The notes: a model not told the origin generated them from the letters alone. 5,723 bases of DNA from Alphaproteobacteria bacterium (GCA_900768185.1 CAAGCB010000025.1:1-5723); one strand, 5' to 3'. Counted from the stretch's first letter, positions 1 through 5,565 are shown. Made by a program: numbers and translations.

Positions 1-1
1 C

Positions 2-169
2 GAACGGCAACCGTGCGAAATCTGGACGCGCGTCATGGGGTATTTTCGCCCCGTGTCCGCATTCAACATCGGCAAAAAATCCGAATACGCCGAACGGGTC
101 TGCTTTTCCGAAAAGAAAGCCGTCAAACGTTTTGCCGACGTCAGCAAAACGCAAGAGGGGGCGGAATGA
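2..169 (+). CDS. NrdD C-terminal-like small protein (partial, 5' end outside window)
   Basis: The visible 55 codons begin ERQPCEIWTRVMGYFRP and continue with SAFNIGKKSEYAERVCF. The RVMGY core followed by RPV, GK and an E..R pattern resembles the extreme C-terminus of class III (anaerobic) ribonucleotide reductase NrdD, where the glycine of RVxGY carries the radical. Only one cysteine (residue 5) precedes the motif here, not the CxxC pairs of full NrdD, and a charged tail of about 20 residues follows. Two readings are possible: the end of a full-length NrdD cut by the window, or one of the short stand-alone NRDD-like proteins found in phages and prophages. I favour the second, because the stop overlaps the ATG of a spanin-like gene (ATGA at 166-169), which implies one compact cassette. 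The sequence cannot decide, and a stand-alone protein would lack the reductase catalytic barrel. Confidence 0.6.
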   Translation, partial: ERQPCEIWTRVMGYFRPVSAFNIGKKSEYAERVCFSEKKAVKRFADVSKTQEGAE

Positions 170-321
170 GCGACTTGATCTTATCCGGTCTGATCGCGCT
201 CTTAATTGGTGCGGTCGGGCTTTTATCTTATTTTCTGGGAAAAAGGGCGGAAAGAAATGCAAACTTTGAGGAAAAGAAAAAAAACGATGGATCAGGTTCG
301 CCGTGTTCGCGGCACTCTTGA
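166..321 (+). CDS. small single-helix membrane protein, i-spanin-like; C-terminus apparently frameshifted
   Basis: The ATG overlaps the upstream stop (ATGA), a coupling typical of compact phage cassettes. As written it encodes 51 residues: MSDLILSG, a hydrophobic segment to about residue 24, then a positively charged stretch (GKRAER..FEEKKK). The final residues NDGSGSPCSRHS read like out-of-frame sequence. If the A8 run at 277-284 had seven A's, the frame would continue to a TGA at 365-367, giving 66 residues and ending TMDQVRRVRGTLDDPDVV.. HNRFKR, a plausible charged helical tail. N-terminal anchor, short helical ectodomain and an overlapping lipoprotein gene fit the inner-membrane spanin (Rz) of phage lysis. 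At 51-66 residues it is shorter than lambda Rz, and a small holin is the main alternative. The membrane topology is clear; the function is inferred from context. Confidence 0.55.
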   Translation: MSDLILSGLIALLIGAVGLLSYFLGKRAERNANFEEKKKNDGSGSPCSRHS

Positions 322-479
322 CGATCCTGATGTTGTTGAACGGTTGCACAACCGTTTTAAACGGTGACTTTTGCGACCTGTATCAGCCCGTTTATTTGGA
401 TTACGAACGCGATACGCCCGAAACAATCCGGCAGGTGGACGCGAATAATATCGTGTACGATAAAATGTGTGCTCTTTGA
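257..479 (+). pseudogene. o-spanin-like lipoprotein, apparently frameshifted near its start
   Basis: The reading frame ending at TGA 477-479 encodes a hydrophobic stretch FAVFAALLTILMLLNGC, with a lipobox (LNGC) whose cysteine codon is 345-347. A 44-residue mature part follows, including FCDLYQPVYLDYERDTPETI and NNIVYDKMC. Small prophage lipoproteins of the Rz1/o-spanin kind look like this. No ATG in this frame precedes the signal peptide; the only upstream standard start is GTG at 303, which would lose the basic N-terminus. The ATG at 257 lies one frame off. Dropping one A from the A8 run joins MQTLRKRKKRWIR to the hydrophobic core, giving an ideal type II signal peptide (cysteine at residue 30) in a 73-aa protein. 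The coordinates give the extent of the repaired gene. It may be a real mutation, an assembly error or slippage-based expression. It overlaps the i-spanin-like gene in another frame, as Rz/Rz1 pairs do. Confidence 0.5.
277..284 (+). repeat. A8 homopolymer, probable frameshift point
   Basis: A run of eight A's lies where both overlapping small phage-like genes lose their natural frame. One base fewer would restore both. Such runs are prone to replication, transcription and sequencing slippage. Confidence 0.7.
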
Positions 480-541
480 TTATTTTTATTGCATTTGCAA
501 CATAAATCCGTAGAAAGACTGTCTGTTTTTCTGATATGGAA

Positions 542-572
542 AAAGCCTTGAAGCGGCGGACTTCAAGGCTTT
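542..572 (-). terminator. intrinsic terminator of tRNA-Val
   Basis: AAAGCCTTGAAG (542-553) and CTTCAAGGCTTT (561-572) form a perfect 12-bp stem around a 7-base loop. Read on the - strand, the stem ends in a run of five T's (544-540). It lies 7 bases beyond the encoded CCA of tRNA-Val, so it most likely ends that transcript. On the + strand there is no good T-run, so it is a weaker candidate for ending the prophage transcript. Confidence 0.85.
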
Positions 573-578
573 AAGAAT

Positions 579-653
<75 letters not shown>

Positions 654-665
654 GTTATTTGTTTT

Positions 666-680
666 GTTGCGTGTCGCAAC
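666..680. repeat. perfect inverted repeat in tRNA-Val leader
   Basis: GTTGCG-TGT-CGCAAC is a perfect 6-bp inverted repeat with a 3-base loop. It lies between the predicted tRNA-Val start site (near 687) and the mature 5' end (653), so it would form a small hairpin in the precursor leader. It could instead be a protein-binding palindrome for the divergent region. No function can be assigned from sequence. Confidence 0.5.
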
Positions 681-693
681 GTGATGAGTTAAG

Positions 694-722
694 CTTATAT
701 TGTGTTTAATCGGGGATTGCAA
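694..722 (-). promoter_or_regulatory. sigma-70-type promoter of tRNA-Val
   Basis: On the - strand, TTGCAA (722-717) is followed by a 17-base spacer and TATAAG (699-694). Transcription would begin near 687, about 34 bases before the mature tRNA 5' end. The -35 element matches that of the tRNA-Asp promoter in this window exactly, with the same spacing, which supports both calls. Confidence 0.75.
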
Positions 723-752
723 CAAAAAAAATCAAAAAAGAGAAAAAATTTT

Positions 753-1613
753 ATGACGACGTTCAGCTATCCGCCCTATCTGTTGGAAAAACCGGGGAAA
801 TCCGCCGCTCCCGTCATTTTCGCGTCACCGCACAGCGGGACGTTCTACCCCGAACGTTTGTTTTCTTTGACCGATTTGAAAATCGCCGATTTTCAAAAAT
901 ACGAAGATGCCGAAGTCGACAAGTTGTTTTCCTTTTTGCCGGCTATGGGAATCCCGTTGCTGTCCGCCGTCTACGGGCGGGCTTGGGTTGATTTGAACCG
1001 CCACCCGCTGGAATTGGATCCGACGATGTATTTTGACGCTGTTCCTCCGCAATCCAGATTTGATTCGGCGCGCGTTCAAAACGGATACGGGGTTATCGCG
1101 CGGCAGTTGAATCCGAATTGTTTGATTTATAAGCAAAAATTGGATTTTTCCATCGAACAGGAACGCTTGACGCGGATTCATTTCCCTTATCACGCGACGC
1201 TGGAAAGTCTGGTAAAAAAGAATTTGACTCTGTACGGCAGATCCGTTTTAGTCGATGTCCATTCCATGCCGTTATTGCCCGAAAACCGCCTGATCAAAGG
1301 AAAAATGCCGGATTTTGTTCTGGGAACGGCGGACGGGGCGTCGTGCGATTCCGCTTTGGCGGTGGCGGCGGCGGAAATTTTGCGTGACATGGGATATTTT
1401 GTAACGATCAACTTGCCGTACGCGGGGGCGTACACCACTTTGTATTACGGACGTCCGAGCGCGCACAGCCACGCTTTGCAAATCGAAATCGGACGCCACC
1501 TGTACTGGAACGCCGAAAAATACGCGCCGACGGACGGTTTTGACGATTTATGGCGAAAGCTGGCGATTTTTGTCGATAAGTTATTGAAAAAACTGTCTGA
1601 ATTATCGTTGTAG
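753..1613 (+). CDS. N-formylglutamate amidohydrolase family protein
   Basis: The 286-residue product matches the N-formylglutamate amidohydrolase family (COG3741, HutG type), zinc-dependent hydrolases that release formate from N-formyl-L-glutamate, classically the last step of one histidine-degradation route. Visible conserved blocks are FASPHSG (24-29), YEDAEVDKLF (50-59), WVDLNRHP (79-86), VLVDVHSMP (165-173), DFVLGTADG (187-195), PYAGAYTTLYYGRP (222-235) and HALQIEIGRHLY (240-251). The histidines and acidic residues in these blocks are the expected metal ligands and catalytic groups. I chose ATG 753, with a weak AAAGAG at 737-742, over GTG 702, because the extra 17 residues are Lys-rich translation of an A-rich leader and the family begins near the FASPHSG block. 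No hut genes are adjacent, so histidine catabolism is not shown; the substrate could be another N-acyl amino acid. A lytic transglycosylase gene follows 8 bases later, suggesting one transcript. Confidence 0.88.
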   Translation: MTTFSYPPYLLEKPGKSAAPVIFASPHSGTFYPERLFSLTDLKIADFQKYEDAEVDKLFSFLPAMGIPLLSAVYGRAWVDLNRHPLELDPTMYFDAVPPQSRFDSARVQNGYGVIARQLNPNCLIYKQKLDFSIEQERLTRIHFPYHATLESLVKKNLTLYGRSVLVDVHSMPLLPENRLIKGKMPDFVLGTADGASCDSALAVAAAEILRDMGYFVTINLPYAGAYTTLYYGRPSAHSHALQIEIGRHLYWNAEKYAPTDGFDDLWRKLAIFVDKLLKKLSELSL

Positions 1614-1615
1614 GA
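1612..1615 (+). promoter_or_regulatory. ribosome binding site deciding the transglycosylase start
   Basis: AGGA overlaps the stop codon of the amidohydrolase gene. It sits 6 bases before ATG 1622 but only 3 before ATG 1619 and directly against TTG 1616, so 1622 is the best start. The overlap with the upstream stop suggests translational coupling. Confidence 0.55.
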
Positions 1616-1621
1616 TTGATG

Positions 1622-2437
1622 ATGAAGCTTTGGATCTTGGCAATTTTGACAGTGTTTTTCGCTTTGTCGTCAGCGCGCGCGAATGATGAAGCGAAGTTGA
1701 ACGGCGACGCGCTGTTATGCTTGAACGAAGCCGTCCGACAGGAAAAACGCGGGCGGATCCAAACGAATTTGCTCAGCGCGATCGCTTTGGTCGAAAGCGG
1801 GCGGTTTTCGAAAAAGTATCCGTCGGGCGTTTCGTGGCCGTGGACGGTGACGGCGGAAGGAAAGGGGGCTTTTTATCCGTCGAAAGGCGACGCTCTGTCC
1901 GCAGTGCGCGATTTGCAGGCCAAAGGCGTGGACAATATTGATGTCGGGTGCATGCAAATCAATCTGAAATACCACCCCGACGCGTTTGAAAGTTTGGAAG
2001 ACGCGCTTGATCCCGCGAAAAACGTCGCGTATGCCGCGGAATTTTTGAAACGCAATTACGGCGAAACAAAATCGTGGGGCGAAGCGGCGACGCGTTATCA
2101 TTCCAAAACGGTGCACAAGGCGTTCCGGTACGAAGACAAGCTGCTGGACGCGTGGAACCGTTTGTCTAAATTCGGCAACCCCGCCGATCCGGATAAAAAG
2201 GCGGCGGTCAAGGACGTGTCCGCGAAAACCGTCGCCGATTTGAATAAAAAAACGGCGAAGATTCAAAAGAAAAAACGCAAAACCGCCGCCGCGGTCATCA
2301 AAGCGGGATCGCCCGAAAGCCGCGAATTGGCGGCGCAATGGCGCAAAATGAAGTTGGAAGAGTACATGGCGCGGAAAAAAGCAAAAGAGTCCGCCGAGCC
2401 GATCTTTGAAGACGCTCCGTCAAAAACGGCTCTGTGA
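1622..2437 (+). CDS. secreted lytic transglycosylase (SLT domain)
   Basis: This 271-residue protein begins with a signal peptide: MKLW, a hydrophobic core, and a cleavage site after SSARA (about residue 20), so it is exported to the periplasm. Residues about 28-175 form an SLT/lysozyme-like domain. LLSAIALVESGR (50-61) holds the probable catalytic glutamate E58. GCMQINLKYHPDAF (109-122) is the conserved GxMQ block, NVAYAAEFL (134-142) forms the next helix, and AATRYHS (155-161) closes the fold. Such enzymes cleave the MurNAc-GlcNAc bond of peptidoglycan, forming 1,6-anhydroMurNAc. Insert SWPWTVTAEGKGAFYPSK (71-88) is typical of an alphaproteobacterial subfamily. From about residue 188 the tail is rich in Lys and Ala, low in complexity and probably helical or disordered. 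It may bind the wall or a partner. No flagellar, pilus or secretion genes are nearby, so the specific role is unknown. Confidence 0.88.
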   Translation: MKLWILAILTVFFALSSARANDEAKLNGDALLCLNEAVRQEKRGRIQTNLLSAIALVESGRFSKKYPSGVSWPWTVTAEGKGAFYPSKGDALSAVRDLQAKGVDNIDVGCMQINLKYHPDAFESLEDALDPAKNVAYAAEFLKRNYGETKSWGEAATRYHSKTVHKAFRYEDKLLDAWNRLSKFGNPADPDKKAAVKDVSAKTVADLNKKTAKIQKKKRKTAAAVIKAGSPESRELAAQWRKMKLEEYMARKKAKESAEPIFEDAPSKTAL

Positions 2438-2468
2438 GGGGAGTTGACGGATTTTAGACAAAAAAGGC

Positions 2469-2497
2469 TTGCGCGCGGCGGCGGGGTTTCCTATACT
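2469..2497 (+). promoter_or_regulatory. promoter of the RNase J-like / IscX-like pair
   Basis: TTGCGC (2469-2474) and TATACT (2492-2497) are separated by exactly 17 bases. The -10 matches the consensus at 5 of 6 positions; the -35 keeps only TTG. Start near 2504 gives a leader of about 25 bases containing GGA (2519-2521), 7 bases before ATG 2529. The spacing and TTGC-type -35 match the two tRNA promoters in the window. Confidence 0.6.
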
Positions 2498-2528
2498 GAC
2501 GTTGAATGCTTACTTGTCGGAATGAAAA

Positions 2529-4151
2529 ATGATAGCGGAACAAAATCGTCAAAAAGGGTTGTACTGGACGCCGCGCGGGGGGAATAACGCCCGCGACATC
2601 TGGGCAAGCTGTCACTTGTTCACTTCCGTGACCGAAAACAAACGGACCGGCGACACAGAAACGACGACCGTTATCGTTGACATGGGGCAACACGAGGCGC
2701 CTTGCCTTTTTGCAAACGGAGAGTATGACAAGGTCGTTCCCGCTTTGGACGACTGTTTGGCGGTCAAGGGGCTGTCAAAGCCTGAAAATCCCGCGTCCGC
2801 CGTTTTTCTGACGCACTGTCATTCGGATCATACGACCGGGATATTCGAATATCTGCAAATGGGAACGGAAATTCCGCCCGTGTACGGATCGCGCTATACG
2901 TTGAACGCGTTGCAAAAGGGATTGATCGATCTGAAAATTCCGTCGGAAAAATGGCCCGAAATGAAATGCGTCAAAACGGGCGATTCGATTCGAATCGGCA
3001 ATCTGACGGTTGATGTCTTTCCGGCGTCGCATTCCGTGCCGGGGTGTTTCAGTTTCCGCCTGGCAAACGGCGAAGCGTCGATTTTTCATTCGGGTGACAC
3101 CAAAGCAGATGAAACGTCTTTTCTGGGGCGGGGCGTCGACGTGTCGTCTTATAAACGCATCGGCAGAAACGGCGGGGTTGATTTAATGACGTTCGATTCG
3201 ACGGCGGTTCATTTAAAGGGGCACGCGACGTCCGAAGCGGAAATTTTCGAAACGTACAGGGAAATTTTTGAACAAAACGCGGGCAGGCAGATCATCGCGC
3301 CTTTGTCGGCGGCGCACATGGAACGGCTGGCAAGCGTTGTTTGCGCGGCGGCGGCGGCGGGAAAAAATGTCGTTATCAACGGCGGCGCGTCGATGGAAAA
3401 AAATGTTCTGGCGTTGAAAACGGCGGGATACGATTTGCACGCGAAATGTCCGAACATTCAAATCGTCGGCGCAAAGGGGGCGGCAAAGCTGGATCCCGAA
3501 ACGTGCGTGACGGTGACGACGGGCAACTACGCCGAACCGAATTCGCCGTTTGTGCGTTGCTTGCGGGGGGAAAAAAACGGCTTTGTCCTGCGCCCCGACG
3601 CCGTGGTGATCGCGCCGACCAGCGGGGATAAAAACGAAAAACTGCTTTCCGTACTGGAAAAATCGGGGCTGGACGGGCTGAAGCTCATTACGGGGATTGA
3701 AAAACCGCGCGTTTACGGGTCGGGGCACGCTCAGGCGGACGATTTCGTTAAAATCGCGAATAGCGTTCGTCCGCGCATGGTCGCGCCGATTCATTGTTTC
3801 AAGGAACGCGCCGACGTGCTGAACGCTTTGGCGGCTAAAAACGGATTTATGACGTTGCCCGAATATCCGCATAACGGGACGACGGTCGTTGTCAGCGGCA
3901 GAACGGGCGCGCGGATCGAATCCGTCAAGTCGCCCGAATGGTTCGGCATCAGGCACGAAACCGATTCCAAGGGAAACGTGAAAACATCGTTTGTCAAGGT
4001 CGCGGACGGCGGGTACAGCACCGATTACGATAAAGAAGCCGGAATCGCGCGCAGGCAAAAGGAAGCGATGAAAAAAATCGCGGGCTATCGGTTTGCGGCG
4101 GCGCGGAAACGGGGGCTTATCGCGGAACGGAGGGGCGGCGATGGGCGTTGA
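2529..4151 (+). CDS. divergent RNase J-like metallo-beta-lactamase / beta-CASP protein
   Basis: The 540-residue protein has the full order of a beta-CASP nuclease. The metallo-beta-lactamase half shows IVDMGQ (49-54), the metal motif THCHSDHTTG (95-104; H96, H98, D100, H101), ASHSVPG with H168, and FHSGDTKAD with D190. The beta-CASP half shows TFDSTAVHLKGHATSE (221-236), IAPLSAAHMERL (256-267), VVINGGAS (281-288), TTGNYAEPNSPF (330-341) and IAPTSGDKNE (361-370). The terminal metal motifs are GSGHA (397-401, H400) and APIHC (419-423, H422). Length and layout fit RNase J, which degrades and processes RNA with 5'-exonuclease and endonuclease activity. It diverges where classical RNase J has HGHEDH, TGSQGEP and PVHGEY. 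About 118 residues follow H422, so any C-terminal domain is short or divergent. RNA substrate is inferred; another beta-CASP activity is possible. It starts from its own promoter and overlaps the next gene. Confidence 0.8.
   Translation: MIAEQNRQKGLYWTPRGGNNARDIWASCHLFTSVTENKRTGDTETTTVIVDMGQHEAPCLFANGEYDKVVPALDDCLAVKGLSKPENPASAVFLTHCHSDHTTGIFEYLQMGTEIPPVYGSRYTLNALQKGLIDLKIPSEKWPEMKCVKTGDSIRIGNLTVDVFPASHSVPGCFSFRLANGEASIFHSGDTKADETSFLGRGVDVSSYKRIGRNGGVDLMTFDSTAVHLKGHATSEAEIFETYREIFEQNAGRQIIAPLSAAHMERLASVVCAAAAAGKNVVINGGASMEKNVLALKTAGYDLHAKCPNIQIVGAKGAAKLDPETCVTVTTGNYAEPNSPFVRCLRGEKNGFVLRPDAVVIAPTSGDKNEKLLSVLEKSGLDGLKLITGIEKPRVYGSGHAQADDFVKIANSVRPRMVAPIHCFKERADVLNALAAKNGFMTLPEYPHNGTTVVVSGRTGARIESVKSPEWFGIRHETDSKGNVKTSFVKVADGGYSTDYDKEAGIARRQKEAMKKIAGYRFAAARKRGLIAERRGGDGR
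4129..4135 (+). promoter_or_regulatory. Shine-Dalgarno fixing the IscX-like start
   Basis: GGAGGGG lies inside the end of the RNase J-like gene, 5 bases before ATG 4141. It is the strongest ribosome binding site in the window and favours this start over TTG 4093. Confidence 0.75.
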
Positions 4152-4380
4152 TTTCGATTGGACGGACGTGCGCGGCGTTGCGCAAATGCTGGACAAACGC
4201 TATCCCGATACGGATTTGATACCGCTTTCCGATGATGATTTGCGTAAAATGATGACGGTCGTCGCGAAAACAGACGAAGTTCCCGCAGATTCGGTGTACG
4301 CGCTGGCGGTGAAATCGGCTTGGTCGGTTTTGCAGAACGGCGCGGACGATTCGAACGATAGTCCGGAAGCGGCGGTTTAG
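4141..4380 (+). CDS. IscX-like small protein (Fe-S cluster assembly family)
   Basis: This 79-residue acidic protein contains FDWTDVRGVAQML, RYPDTDL and, later, ALAVKSAW. These line up with the pattern of IscX (YfhJ): WTD.R at the start, YPD.D about 12 residues later, an aspartate-rich turn, then a helix ending in a conserved W, all with nearly the same spacing as in E. coli IscX. IscX binds IscS and iron and tunes Fe-S cluster assembly. Here the FTDL block is degenerate (LSDDDL) and the DDPxxSNE segment is replaced by EVPADSV, so this is a remote relative with an extra acidic tail (ADDSNDSPEAAV). No isc or suf genes are nearby. Its start lies 11 bases inside the RNase J-like gene in another frame, with a strong Shine-Dalgarno, so the two are probably translated from one message. 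The family call is moderate and the function inferred. Confidence 0.6.
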   Translation: MGVDFDWTDVRGVAQMLDKRYPDTDLIPLSDDDLRKMMTVVAKTDEVPADSVYALAVKSAWSVLQNGADDSNDSPEAAV

Positions 4381-4414
4381 TTTATTTATATTTACTTTTA
4401 TCGGCGTTGTGGCA

Positions 4415-4447
4415 TTCTTTTCCGTAAAGGTTTTTAACGGAAAGGGA
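4415..4447 (+). promoter_or_regulatory. hairpin covering the glk ribosome binding site
   Basis: TTTCCGT (4419-4425) pairs perfectly with ACGGAAA (4437-4443). The stem can extend outward by four more pairs, two of them G-U, to 4415/4447, around an 11-base loop. The 3' arm includes the GGAAAGGG that serves as Shine-Dalgarno for ATG 4453, so folding would hide the site. No T-run follows, so it is not an intrinsic terminator. Regulation is inferred; chance pairing cannot be excluded. Confidence 0.45.
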
Positions 4448-4452
4448 AACAA

Positions 4453-5427
4453 ATGTCCGAAAATTCAACAGGGCTAATCGCCGATATCGGCGGAACGAAC
4501 GCCCGATTTGCGCTGTGTTCAAAATCAGGAAAAATTTCAAATCCGATGACGCTGATGTGCGGGGACTATGCCTCTCCCGCTTTGGCGATTGCCGATTATC
4601 TGGAAAAAATAAACTGCGAAACGCGGATCGAGGCGGCGGCGCTGGCGGTGGCTTGTCCTGTTTTAGACGATATCGTTTCGCTGACGAATTGCAGATGGTC
4701 TTTTTCTGTTTCGGCGCTGAAATCCGCGCTGAATCTGGATTCCCTGACGGTGATGAACGATTTTGTGGCGCAGGCGCTGGCTGTGCCGCTGTTGACGGAA
4801 GGGCAAAGGGTTAAAGTCGGCGGCGACGAACCTGTTTCCGGCTTTCCGATCGTAGTCGTCGGACCGGGGACGGGGCTGGGCGTGTCGATTCTGGTGCCGG
4901 AGGATAACGGCGGCTGGAAAGCGTTGGCAAGCGAAGGCGGTCATGCGACCATGCCCGCCCCCTATCCCGAAGAAGAACGCGTTATTGCCGCGTTGCGTCA
5001 GGAATACGGGCATGTTTCCGCCGAACGTGTCGTTTCGGGCATGGGGCTGGCGAATTTGTACCGTACTTTGCTGTCGTTGCGCGGGGAAAAGCCGGAAGAA
5101 CTGTCGCCTGCCGAAATTTCGCGGCTGGCGTTGAACGGCGACGCGATTTGCCGCGAATCCGTTCAAATGATGTTCGGTCTGTTGGGAACGCTGGCGGGAA
5201 ATCTGGCGTTGACGGCGGGTGCGCTGGGCGGCGTTTATATCGCGGGGGGGATTGTTCCGCGCGACGGATTGCTGGAGATGTTCAAAGAATCGTCTTTCCG
5301 CGTCAGGTTTGAAGCCAAAGGGCGGTTCGCGTCGTACCTGTCGCGCATTCCGACGTATGTCGTAACCGAAAGATATCCGGCTTTTTTGGGACTTTCGGAG
5401 ATTGTGAAAAAAAATTTGAAAAAATGA
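4453..5427 (+). CDS. glk: glucokinase
   Basis: The 324-residue protein matches the Proteobacterial Glk family (ROK/hexokinase-like fold; E. coli Glk has 321 residues), which phosphorylates cytosolic glucose with ATP to glucose-6-phosphate. In order it shows the phosphate-1 loop ADIGGTNARFAL (10-21), LTNCRWSFS (77-85) from the sugar site, MNDFVAQALA (101-110) with the catalytic base D103, the phosphate-2 loop VVGPGTGLGVS (135-145), the glucose-binding SEGGHATMP (160-168; E161, H164), ERVVSGMGLANLYR (191-204) and the adenosine-site GGVYIAGGIVPR (259-270). Length and all motifs are intact. The Shine-Dalgarno AAAGGG (4441-4446) lies 6 bases before the ATG, within a predicted hairpin. A 72-base AT-rich gap separates it from the IscX-like gene, with no clear promoter. 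No terminator follows, so its message probably runs through tRNA-Asp. Confidence 0.95.
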   Translation: MSENSTGLIADIGGTNARFALCSKSGKISNPMTLMCGDYASPALAIADYLEKINCETRIEAAALAVACPVLDDIVSLTNCRWSFSVSALKSALNLDSLTVMNDFVAQALAVPLLTEGQRVKVGGDEPVSGFPIVVVGPGTGLGVSILVPEDNGGWKALASEGGHATMPAPYPEEERVIAALRQEYGHVSAERVVSGMGLANLYRTLLSLRGEKPEELSPAEISRLALNGDAICRESVQMMFGLLGTLAGNLALTAGALGGVYIAGGIVPRDGLLEMFKESSFRVRFEAKGRFASYLSRIPTYVVTERYPAFLGLSEIVKKNLKK

Positions 5428-5436
5428 AAAAAAGTC

Positions 5437-5465
5437 TTGCAAAGATGAAATGATATCTATATAAA
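5437..5465 (+). promoter_or_regulatory. sigma-70-type promoter of tRNA-Asp
   Basis: TTGCAA (5437-5442), a 17-base spacer and TATAAA (5460-5465) lie immediately upstream of tRNA-Asp. Initiation near 5472 would leave a leader of only a few bases before the tRNA at 5478. The -35 and the spacing are identical to the tRNA-Val promoter. Confidence 0.8.
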
Positions 5466-5477
5466 CATCTTTGTTGC

Positions 5478-5555
5478 GGGGGCGTAGCTCAGTTTGGTTA
5501 GAGCGTCGGCCTGTCACGCCGAAGGTCGCGGGTTCGAGCCCCGTCGCTCCCGCCA
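5478..5555 (+). tRNA. tRNA-Asp (anticodon GTC)
   Basis: The acceptor GGGGGCG pairs with CGCTCCC (one G-U pair), followed by discriminator G and an encoded CCA, 78 nt in all. The D arm is GCTC/GAGC around AGTTTGGTTA. The anticodon arm is TCGGC-CTGTCAC-GCCGA with GTC, decoding the aspartate codons GAC and GAU. The T arm is GCGGG-TTCGAGC-CCCGT. It stands alone between its own promoter and terminator, 50 bases after glk. Confidence 0.96.
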
Positions 5556-5565
5556 TTAAAAAAAA

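Noticed and set aside
13..165. Open frame starting at GTG 13 that runs into the small membrane protein
   Set aside because: The overlapping frame from base 2 gives a recognisable NrdD-like sequence, and ATG 166 is a natural start coupled to its stop. The 51 codons before 166 resemble nothing and are Arg-rich shadow translation.
702..752. GTG 702 as the start of the amidohydrolase
   Set aside because: It adds 17 Lys-rich residues from an A-rich leader, overlaps the tRNA-Val promoter region and has no Shine-Dalgarno.
1715..2338. 207-codon open frame on the - strand opposite the transglycosylase
   Set aside because: Phe/Arg-rich shadow of a gene with strong codon bias, with no recognisable domain.
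2444..2449. TTGACG as a -35 element before the RNase J-like gene
   Set aside because: No acceptable -10 lies 16-18 bases downstream; TTGCGC-N17-TATACT fits better.
4093..4140. TTG 4093 as the start of the IscX-like gene
   Set aside because: The extra residues are out-of-frame translation of the RNase J-like gene, while ATG 4141 has a strong Shine-Dalgarno and matches the IscX N-terminus.
3213..4196. 327-codon open frame on the - strand opposite the RNase J-like gene
   Set aside because: Arg-rich shadow composition with no motif; the + strand frame carries all beta-CASP motifs.
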